A stretch of DNA of 64,000 nucleotides. Origin: Wolfiporia cocos (Eukaryota; Basidiomycota; Agaricomycetes; Polyporales; Phaeolaceae). Location: positions 186,001-250,000 of the forward strand of contig JACCLO010000022.1 in the NCBI GenBank assembly GCA_029448655.1, written 5' to 3'. Numbering within the stretch: position 1 is the stretch's first letter; every line of letters starts with the position of its first letter. Shown here in pieces: positions 10,826 through 20,400 of this stretch. The translations under genes were made by a program, and so were the position numbers. The notes under the pieces were generated by a model, which saw only the letters and a program-made list of their open reading frames with translations, was not told the DNA's origin and ran no database searches.

Positions 10826-11821
10826 GAGAAACGAAGTTTCCCAGTGATACGTCCAAGAACAGGAATAGAAGGGGTTATGTAAGGTAGGGTAGTGGACTCC
10901 TTTTCAGGAGCAAAGAAGGTGTACTACGGGGCATAATTACTCTTATGTTGCGCGCAAACCCTGTGCCGAGACGGCGCGGATATTCGCATGACCCTAACAG
11001 TCAGAGGCGCCGACTCCAGGGGTAGAGTTGCTGACTGCCAGGCCGGTTCCTGGGTCAGATGATTGGGATTCGGATACACGACACCGCCCCGGAGGGACGA
11101 TGCCGGAAAGTGGCTGGGATTTTACATCCCTTAGCCTGTCCATGCTTCAACAATGAGGTTGCCGTCTACAGACTATCACGGGGACTTTTTCAGGACATTG
11201 GAATACCATCGCGTCCACAGGTAAGTGGATTAGCCCTAAGGCGCACAAGTGTACCCCTTTGCCCTATTTGACCCCATGACGTGCACGCCGAACTGCCCGG
11301 AGGACTTATGTTTTGTGGCTACCGCACTTGTCCTTTGGCAGGATTATCCGAAGATGATCCCCCTCACTGCTTTTCCCATAACGGGTTCAAAGCAGGTCCC
11401 TTACGCCTGGGAGGCGGCTTTGGAAAATTCCCATGCCATCATAATGATGACCCTGTGGATAGCGATGGGGCGCTGAACAACGCTTGCCATGGCAGGGGGT
11501 TGGGCGCACACAGGCAGACCGTCCCCTTTTCTCCACAGGCGGGTCTTAACCGCTCACAGTCCAAGCTTGTCAGCGAGGACCGTGTCTCCTTGACCCTGGA
11601 GTCCGGGTTAGGTAGGCCTCCTGCCTAAAAAGGCGGTGTGGCTTTTCCTGGTTGCCAATCCTCTGCCGAGGATGGCGATGTATCCCCCAGATCTCAACTA
11701 TCACCCCAAACTCTTTGTCAAGAGTAGGGATGTGCGCAGCAACGAGCAATAGCCCCTGTAGGATAGAAACCCAGGCCCAAGCGCAAGCGCAAGGGCGGGG
11801 GTAGGGGGAGATTTGTTCTTA
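10826..11821 (-). other. R1-b 5' leader with self-primer binding site
   Basis: About 1 kb of non-coding leader between ORF0 and the 5' LTR. The primer-binding site AGAACAAATCT abuts the LTR. Hairpins with GAAA or GACA loops occur at 10897-10910 and 11710-11725. About 11168-11290 does not match the other R1 leaders and looks replaced. Confidence 0.8.
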
Positions 11822-12519
11822 TGACACAAACAAGGTTGTGGGACTCACACTATAGCTTGATAACGACTTGAAGGAGTTGTTGAAGCTGGTGAGGAAATGC
11901 TTGTAGGCGCAGTAGGAATGTTATGTAACTATGCGATAGCAGAGAACAAATCTAAGGCTTATCTGCAGTGATAGCCCTACTTATATACATGCTTTGTTTG
12001 GTTACCGGTAAGGGAGCCAAACATGAAGGTGGTCTGTGCGCAGACATAACTAATATGGTTAAGTCGTAAACTACAGTAGACCATGTGCGCCGGTAATGGC
12101 CGCACCAGTAAGAGCGTTTGTTTGGACCGTAGGTCCATGTTGTGGAAGTGGCTGTAGCTACGTTAGTAAGCCATGCATGTGATTCTTATATTCCGGTATC
12201 GGGATATGAGTAATCGTAAGGTCATTGACATGTGATAACGAGCGGGCCGCTTATCCAATTGTACTGACATAGCCCGGTATCGGGATATGAGTAAGGCATG
12301 TGACACCGGAGGTTAGTCCGCTGAGTCATTGACGCGTACGAGCGTGTTATGTACGTGTTGTTATGACAAGTGGACGTATACCGCGTTGTGTACGTGTTGT
12401 TTGGTTGCGTGTACGTGTAGACGGGCGCTTAGCAGCGTAAATGTCTACAAGGTCGTAGAAATACCAGATAAATAGGTAAAAATACGGGAAAAATAGTGGC
12501 ATGTCCCAAATCTGTGACA
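11822..12519 (-). repeat. R1-b 5' LTR
   Basis: 698 bp in minus orientation. Its outer end is followed directly by CACGT of the R1-c LTR, the expected right-hand TSD; the left copy is off the window. Confidence 0.93.
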
Positions 12520-13116
12520 CACGTACACTAAACCAAACAACACGTACACAACGCGGTATACGTCCACCTGTCATAACAACACGTACATAACACGCTCGTA
12601 CGCGTCAATGACTCAGCGGACTAACCTCCGGTGTCACACGCCTTACTCATATCCCGATACCGGGCTATGTCAGTACAATTGGATAAGCGGTCCGCTCGTT
12701 ATCACATGCCCATGCCCTTACGGTTACTCATATCCCGATACCGGTATATAAGAATCACATGCATGGCTTACTAACGTAGCTACAGCCACTTCCACAACAT
12801 GGACCTACGGTCCAAACAAACGTTCTTACTGGTGCGGCCATTACCGGCGCACATGGTCTATTGTAGTTTACGACTTAGCTGTATTAGTTATGTCTGCGCA
12901 CAGACCGTCTTCATGTTTGGCTCCCTTACTGGTAACCAAACAAAGCATGTATATAAGTAGGGCTATCACTGCGGATAAGCCTTAGATTTGTTCTCTGCAT
13001 TTGCTCAGTTACATATCATACCTGCCTGCGCCTACTAGCTCCCTCACCAACCCACCATCAACTCCTTCAAGTCGCCTTATAGGTTATAGTGTGAGTCCCA
13101 CAACTAGTTTATGTCA
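12520..13116 (+). repeat. R1-c 5' LTR lacking its first ~102 bp
   Basis: Plus-strand R1 LTR starting at the position equal to base 103 of R1-a's LTR, ending at ATGTCA (13111-13116). The missing start must lie left of the window, beyond R1-b. Its end reads ATGTCA where the other copies have GTGTCA. Confidence 0.9.
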
Positions 13117-14473
13117 TAAGAACAAATCTACCCCTACCCCCGCCCTTGCGCTTGCGCTTGGGTCTGGGTTTCTATCCTATAGTTGGGTATATTACTCGTT
13201 GCTGCGCACATCCCTACTCCTGACAAGGAGTTTGGGATGAGATTTGAGATCTGGGGGATACAGCGCCTTCCTCGGCAGAGGATTGGCAACCAGGGAAGCC
13301 ACACTGCCTTTTTAGGCAGGAGGCCCACCTAACCCGGACCTCAGGGTTAAGAGGAGGCGGCTATTCCTGAAAAGGTCTAGCTGCCAGCGGTTGAGACCCG
13401 CCTGTGGAGAATAAGGGACGGTCTGCCTGTGTGCGCCCAACCCCCTGCCATGGCAAGCCTTGCTCAGGGCCCCATCGCTATCCACAGGGTCATCATTTTG
13501 ATGGCATGGGAATCTTCCAAAGCCGCCTCCCAGGCGTAAGGGACCTGCTTTGAACCCGTTATGGGAAAAGCAGTGAGGGGGGTGACATAAAAAATCACCC
13601 TGCCATAGGTCACTCGCGGTAGCCAACAGCATAAGTCCTCCGGGCAGCTCAGCGTGCGAGCATGGGTCAAACCGGGTTGGGGCCCCATCAGAAGAGAACC
13701 GCGTAGCCCACTCCTTCGGGATGTGGAGTGCTGGTTTCTCGCGATCTTAGATCGATGGTGGTTTTTTAGCCCTGATGTGACACCCATGTGGCTAAAGACG
13801 GCAACCTCATTGTTGAAGCATGGACAGGCTAAGGGATGTAAATGTCACGAATTCTCGTGTCATTTTAGGTGCGGCCCCAGCAGGGCTCGAACTAGCGCAC
13901 TTACGTTTATTAGTCACATGACTCAGTCGCCATAGCATAGTGGTTACGTGTCGCCTCTACCCCTACGGTCACTACCCCTTGCGCGTCTTAGATACATGCT
14001 TACATAAGGCCCTTAGTTACTGCGCACAGGCCATGCCTTTAGGGCATGCCCAATCCCTGTAGCGTAGTCGTCTTCATGTATATAAGGCTGCACAGTCTGA
14101 GGCGTACTCCTCAGACTGATCAATGTCAACGTTGGGGCGTGTCCCTCTTGATTATCCTCTATGCGTGCTAGTCTGGGGATCCCTTAGTGACTGCGTCTCT
14201 AAGTCTCACTCTTAGAGCGCCCTCAGTCGATGTCGCTAGGCCCTTGACTTCGTCAATAGTACGTATATGACAATCTTGTGTCAGTAAAATCCCAGCCACT
14301 TTCCAGCATCGTTCCTCCGGGGTGGTGTCGTGTATCCGAATCCCAATCATCTGACCCAGGAACCGGCCTGGCAGTCAGCAACTCTACCCCTGGAGTTGGC
14401 GCCTCTGACCGTTAGGGTCATGCGAATATCCGCGCCATCTCGGCACAGGGTTTGCGCGCAACATAAGAGTAAC
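13117..14473 (+). other. R1-c leader, truncated; interrupted by a solo LTR
   Basis: Homologous to the R1-e leader (29663-30560). Contains the primer-binding site (about 13119-13129) and hairpins ACTCCU-GACA-AGGAGU (13216-13231) and CCU-GAAA-AGG (13365-13374). It stops where the 14474-14611 repeat begins, so ORF0, gag and pol of this copy are absent. Confidence 0.87.
13843..14283 (+). repeat. Solo LTR, family S2
   Basis: 441 bp, TGTCACGA...TGTGTCA, flanked by TSD GTAAA (13838-13842 and 14284-14288). Has TATATAAG (about 14078), a stem with CTGAGG arms after it, an upstream GCGCACAGGCC...TTAGGGC module (about 14020-14048) and split tRNA-like pieces. Confidence 0.93.
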
Positions 14474-14611
14474 GAGTTTAATTACCCGCGGCTTTGCCAC
14501 GGATGTCAATTGTCATTTAAGTATGATAACTAATAGAATAAGGGAAAAACATATTGTATGGCAATGTGAGTCCACCAACCCCCAGGGTGTGTGATCACCC
14601 TGCTGCACCTC
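14474..14611 (-). repeat. Dispersed repeat fragment, also present at 61357-61503
   Basis: About 138 bp that reads, in reverse complement, nearly the same as 61357-61503 (shared stretches include TTTTTCCCTTATTCTATTAG). R3 inserted at its right end. Too short here to classify; the second copy lies in a SINE-like insertion. Confidence 0.7.
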
Positions 14612-14971
14612 TGTCACAAAATCTCCCTATTTCCCTCTATTTTTCCCAATTTATTACAAGTCTCTGCGACACTTCTACAACGACTTATACGTTAAGCGCC
14701 CACACGTGCTCTCCATCTTATCTGTTATCACTATCGTCCACCTTATCTCATCTACACCTTATCTTATCTCGTAGCCACAAATACCAAGTAGATACAAACA
14801 TCATCGCTTCCTGCCAGAACTCACATGACACATAGGGTTAGCGCCCTTGGATGACGGCGCTTCCCCTAGTCACAACACCTCGGGCATGATTACTCATGCC
14901 CCGATGAACTAGTATCACATGCTTACGACGTCTCCCTGCCTACGCACAGACCATGACACTTTAGGGCAGCC

Positions 14972-15506
14972 TGACGCAGACACTCACTAAGACTTGAGTA
15001 TAAGGGTTGAGGGGCGGTGTCGATAAGTGTGAGGTGTAAGAGTCAAGCAGTTGGTAAGAACAACTAGTCGATTGTCGAGGAGAACTATTCTGAGTCTACA
15101 ACGTACTCAGAGGCCAGCTTATATACATGAAGGGTAAGACCCATAACACCGTAGGTAAGACTAGTGATACCGCAGGGCGTAGGGTTATGTACCGGTAATG
15201 GTACGACCCGAAGCTTGTGATAGTTCCAAAGGTCGCTGACTGAGCATAAGGCTACAGCATGTGACGTGTGGCAACGTATGTTGTGAACTCTTTGTAGGGT
15301 CACGTGCAGGAAAGATAAGATATGTCTACAGATAAGACGAGGCGCCGTGATAGGCGCTGAGCTAACGTGCACAAGAGATAAGATAAGAGTTATCTACGAG
15401 AGTGAGATAAGATAGGACATAACGTGACTTGGAAAGCGAGTAGAACGAGCTGTAGAAAATCAGAGAAAATAGGGAAAAATAGGGAAAAATAAGAGAAACC
15501 GTGACA
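14972..15506 (-). repeat. Solo LTR, family S3, within the R3 LTR
   Basis: 535 bp, minus strand, TSD CAGCC (14967-14971 and 15507-15511). On its own strand it starts TGTCACGGTTTCTC and ends CTGCGTCA, with TATATAAG followed by a stem with CTGAGT/ACTCAG arms. Confidence 0.92.
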
Positions 15507-15535
15507 CAGCCACATTAGCATTGCTGCCTCTCATG

Positions 15536-15579
15536 TATATAAGCCTACCTCTGAGTCACTTAGGACTCAGACTAGTTCA
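15536..15579 (+). promoter_or_regulatory. R3 core promoter and self-primer
   Basis: TATATAA at 15536-15542. The stem CTGAGTC...GACTCAG follows, and AGACTAGTTCA at 15569-15579 starts 33 nt downstream of TATA. The 11 nt are exactly complementary to 15694-15704, just after the LTR, as expected for Tf1-type self-priming. Confidence 0.8.
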
Positions 15580-15691
15580 TCTATCGGCCACTGCTATAAG
15601 CCCTTAAAGCTCTTAGCACTTAAACCTCTGCTTTTACTGTCTTAAACCTCGCTCCAACACACCGACAAGTCTTCAAAGTAAGTCCGTGTCA

Positions 15692-16304
15692 TTTGAACTA
15701 GTCTTCTTTTCCGCCCCCGGCCGCCAGGCCCTGGGCGAAGTTTTGTGCTACTCTTTTGGTTATTATAGGCTGGTCGTTATGTGTCTACATCCTACAGATT
15801 CTCGATGTGGGTTCTGGGGGAAAATGCCGACGCCTAGGCTTAAGGGCCGGCGCTGCTCTCTGAAAAGAGGTGGCGCTGTTACCTGTCTGCGAGCCGCTGC
15901 CAACCCATGGGAGATTCCCAGACCGGCATGCTCAAAGACGGGGGCTTATGATCCAGGCCCAAGGATCTGGCTCGCACCTTAACCGGTTGCTCAGGCCCGC
16001 GGCTAGCGCCCACGCCCTCACAAGGCAACCCCGTGACTCAATGTACGGTGGTGGTGCGCAGCGACCCGCGGTGTCCTCGGCAAGAGTCATGGCTAACCAC
16101 CATGGATGTAATATCCTAAACGGTCTGTCTGGCCGGTGTAGGTCCACCGCGCCATTTGTATCCAGAATCTTCCAGCTGCGCATAGAGAGATGCCAGTCCG
16201 ACGCCGACACATCGATGTAGACACATAACGACGCCAACACAGCCCTTCACTTTGGTCCATCATTTTTAGGGTTTATTTAGATCCTTATCTCAACCGTAGT
16301 AGCC
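15692..16304 (+). other. R3 leader with self-primer binding site
   Basis: 613 bp of non-coding leader. The primer-binding site TGAACTAGTCT is at 15694-15704. Within a GGCGC-flanked stem a CUCU-GAAA-AGAG hairpin is at about 15858-15869. I see no coding potential before 16305. Confidence 0.78.
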
Positions 16305-16735
16305 ATGTCGACCATCAACGTATCCAACTACCAAGCGGTCCAGGGTCCCCACTTCGTAATTCATAAGGTAGTCACGCCTTACAACCTGGTGATAGGAAGA
16401 TGGCATTGGCCAGGCGCGTACACGTGCCTTATGCACTTCCTCAAAATAAAGTTCAACATCACCGTCACGGGCCCGGGAATCACCACTTTCAACTCCATCC
16501 CTCCGCACGTTCGTCCCCATTTAGCACTAAACACCACAGCTTGGGTCCGCTACTGTGGCCCAGATTCCACGCGGAATCACATTTGCTGGTTTAGATGGAC
16601 GGACGACGCATATGAGATGCGCATGGTGGAGCTTCTGCTCTGCTACGGGGACGTTCACTGGTACTCCCCTTTTGAAAATACCTCTACAGACAATGCGAGT
16701 AGGCCCCTTACGGCGCCCATAAGGCGCCTTAGGCC

Positions 16736-17395
16736 TGACACAGACTAGACTGTGGGACTCACACTATAACCTTATAGGCGACTTGAAGATGTTGCAGAAG
16801 GTTGGTGAGGAAGCTAGTGGGCGCAAGCAGAGATGGTTTGTAACTGTGCGAATGCAGAGAACAAATCTAAGGCTTATCCGCAGTGATAGCCCTACTTATA
16901 TACATGCTTTGTTTGGTTACCGGTAAGGGAGCCAAACATGAAGGTGGTCTGTGCGCAGACATAACTAATATGGTTAAGTCGTAAACTACAATAGACCATG
17001 TGCGCCGGTAATGGCCGCACCAGTAAGATCGTTTGTTTGGACCGTAGGTCCATGTTGTGGAAGTGGCTGTAGCTACGTTAGTAAGCCATGCATGTGATTC
17101 TTATATACCGGTATCGGAATATGAGTAATCGTAAGGGCATTGGCATGTGATAACGAGCGGGCCGCTTATCCAATTGTACTGACATAGCCCGGTATCGGGA
17201 TATGAGTAAGACGCGTGACACCGGAGGTTAGTCCGCTGAGTCATTGACGCGTACAAGCGTGTTATGTACGCGTTGTTTGGTTGCGTGTACGTGTAGACGG
17301 GCGCTTAGCAGCGTAAATGTCTACAAGGTCGTAGAAATACCAGATAAATAGGTAAAAATACGGGAAAAATAGTGGCATGTCCCAAATCTGTGACA
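16736..17395 (-). repeat. R1-d 3' LTR
   Basis: 660 bp. It is shorter than other R1 LTRs because about 36 bp between two copies of a GTACGTGTTGTT-like repeat is missing, as in its partner LTR. The polypurine tract adjoins at 17396-17410. Confidence 0.95.
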
Positions 17396-17434
17396 TTACC
17401 CCCTCTTCAGGTTTCATTGTCCCTAATGGAACGA

Positions 17435-20400
17435 TTACTTTCCTGTGGAGCCGAATCCACCAGTACCGCGCTCAGATTTAATCTTTTCAAAGTAAGATTT
17501 CCCGTGTAGCGTAATGTGCGGGTCCTTAGCAACTTCGCAGATGAGCTGAGCAATCTTATCACCGGCCCGAATATCGATAGATATATCGGAGTGATTCCGG
17601 AGAATGATGATTACTTCGCCTTGATAATCGTGGTCGATAACGCCACCCATTACGTCTATGCCTTTGCGGGCGAGACTAGAGCGGGGGGCGATACGTCCGT
17701 AAGTGCCGAAAGGTACCTGGATTTTCAGTTTGGTGTTGTATTCTGTCTGCCCGTGAGCTGGCAGAACGTCGCCTGTTGCAGTGTACAGGTCAAACCCAAC
17801 CGAGTCCTTGGTTCCTTTTTCCGGCATTCGGCCGCCTTCACCGACTACGATTTTCAAATCCGCGTTTTGGTTAATGTCCGCTGACATCCATCCCCCGTCG
17901 GGGTGTCTAACCATGCGTTGCTTAGGGTCCTTCGCAAATTCTTCGCGATACTGCGGCCAGTCGTCTGGCCACGTGCATTCGTCGGCTTCCCAGTCGTCGC
18001 TGTCAGGGTCGAAGACATGAACTGCTTCTTTCCTTCTAGCTGATCGCCTGAGGGGGACATCCTGCATTGGAATGGCGTGTGAAGCCTTGTATTCCTGCAG
18101 AATGTCATATGCCGTGTCGAGGTCGGCTTCGCGTACCCAGGAGTCGTCATTGATACCGAATCCCTTCCATCGGATTCTATACTCAACTCTTCCTGCGCGG
18201 AGACGATGATCTAAGATCTTCTCAACTTCCCATAATTCCTCGCCGTCGACCATTTCTGGTTGAGGCTCTGGTTTTTTCTGATGCACAGGGTCCTTGTACA
18301 TGACCAACTTGGAAGCGTGGAATACTGGGTGGTAAGCCCTGTATTGCTCGTCCATGTGTACCCTAAAGGTGACCGGAGATAATTGTTCAATTATCCTAAA
18401 TGGTCCCAAATAGCGTGGACTAAGACTTCTTTCGGAGTCTTGCCAGCTTCGGGCGTCAACGAGAACTTTGTCGCCGACTTTAAACGGTACCGAGCGCTTA
18501 TGTTGATCATAGTACCAAGACCAGCGTTCAGCAGCCAGTTTCATTGCTGCCTTAGCTTGTTCTTGTGCTGACCATCGTTCGTAAGCAATGACATTTAGGT
18601 CCACGTATTGTGTTGGACGTAAATTCGTAGGTCCTGCGTTGGGATGCCTTCCTAGTTCGACAAAGAATGGACTATTCTTTGTTGTCTCACTAGCCGCGTT
18701 GTTGTACGCGAATTCGGCCGTAGGGAGAAACCATGACCAGTTATCCTTCTGAATAACATCGATGTAACATCTAAGATATTGTTCCAGGATTTGGTTAACT
18801 CTCTCCGTCTGGCCATCCGCTTGCGGGTGATAGGCAGTTGTCATTGACCGTTGGATTCCCAATTGTTCACACCATCCCTTGAACAAGTCAGCTGCGAATT
18901 GCGGGCCTCTATCCGAAATGATTTGTTTCGGAAGTCCGTGGTTCGGATAGATCCGGAGGTACAGGAGGTTCGCTAATTCTTTTGCCGTTATCTTGTCTGA
19001 CGTGGGAATGAAGTGCGCTCGCTTGGTAAGCCGGTCCACTATTACCATAATAGCATTGAATTGTTTCAATTCGCCGCTGGGTGGTAAGTGGACGATAAGG
19101 TCAATTGTGACGGTGTCCCAAGGTGCTTCCGGAACTGGGAGCGGTTGCAGGGGTCCGTACGGGGTCTGGTTGTGGTTCTTCATGCGTTGGCATGTGTCAC
19201 AACCTTCCACGTATTGCTTTACCATTGTGGTCATTCCAGGCCACCAGTAATTACGTGATAGAAGTTCATAGGTCTTCCATCGTCCGAAGTGACCGGCTGT
19301 TACATGGTCATGATGTAACTCCAGAATCTTCGTGCGTAATTCCTTAGGCTCTTTTGGAACGTACACTTTTCCTCGTCTGAGGAGTAATCCGGCCTCCATG
19401 TTCCATTCCTGGAGATCTTTACCGAATTCCTTGGGACCACTTTTCAGTAGTTCCTGGTAATCCTTGGTAATTTGATCGTCCATGAGGGCTTGTCGGATTT
19501 GTCGGAGAAGGTCCTCGTCGCCTGATTGTATCTCCTGCTGTGACGCTTCTAGCGCCCTAACCGTAAAGTATTCCGGTTTCAGCAAAATTTGATCGCGATT
19601 GTCGAGTTCCACCCCCTCTTCATGGTCTGGCCTCCGTGACAGAGGATCAGCCGTAAGCATTGTTTTACCGGGTTTGTGACACATGGTGAAGTTGAACCTT
19701 GTCAGGTAAAGACTCCAACGTGCCTGTCTCCGGGTTAGCCGTTGTGCCGATTTGAAATATGTCAGATTGAGATGATCCGACCATACTTCAAATTTGTGTG
19801 GGTGTCCTTCGAGGTAATGTCTCCATTCCTCTAGTGCACGGATGATTGCGAGCAACTCCTTATCGTAAATCTCATAGTTCCTTTCGGGTGCTGATAGAGA
19901 TTTCGAGTAAAAGGCTACCGGGTGCCAGAGCTTATCCTCCGAAGAGTATTGTGATAGCACTGCACCAGTTGCGTAATCGGAAGAATCCGCTTCCACGCGG
20001 AACGGGGATTCCTGATCTGGGATCCGGAGTATTGGAGCCGATGTGAAAGCTTCCTTGAGAGTTTGGAAGGCTTCCGCTTGTTCGGGTCCCCAATTCCACT
20101 GCGTGTTTTTCTTGGACAGTTCGGTTAACGGCTTAACCACTTTGGAGAAGTCTTTAATGAACCGACGGTAGTAGTTGGCGAAGCCAACAAAGGCTTGGAC
20201 GTCCTTCACCTTGGCAGGTGTAGGCCAGTCCATGACACCGGCTACCTTCTTAGGGTCCATTTCGACTTTTCCTTTGGAAATGATCATTCCCAGGTATTCA
20301 ATACTGCTTTGTTCGAAGAAGCACTTTTCAGGCTTCGCGAACAAGTCGTTGTCTTGCAAGATTTGTAATACTTGCTTGACAATACGACGGTGTTCCAACA

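Larger units (their letters stand above)
7157..12519 (-). mobile_element. R1-b: 5' half of an R1 element, cut by R2-a
   Basis: Reading on the minus strand: 5' LTR (12519-11822), leader, ORF0, gag (with a solo LTR inside) and the first 71 codons of pol, where R2-a interrupts it. The outer 5' LTR edge abuts an R1 LTR in the opposite orientation, so R1-b landed inside the LTR of R1-c near CACGT (12520). Confidence 0.9.
14612..15691 (+). repeat. R3 5' LTR (about 540 bp without nested S3)
   Basis: Starts TGTCACAAAATCTCC and ends CCGTGTCA. The two parts are 14612-14971 and 15512-15691. It has the GCGCACAGACC-like module (14942-14968) and, after S3, the TATA box and transcript start. Confidence 0.88.

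Noticed and set aside
17516..17884. 122-aa plus-strand ORF over the dUTPase region (also mirrored at 3839-4207)
   Set aside because: It is antisense to the conserved dUTPase coding frame, and its reading frame follows from pol codons in every R1 copy.
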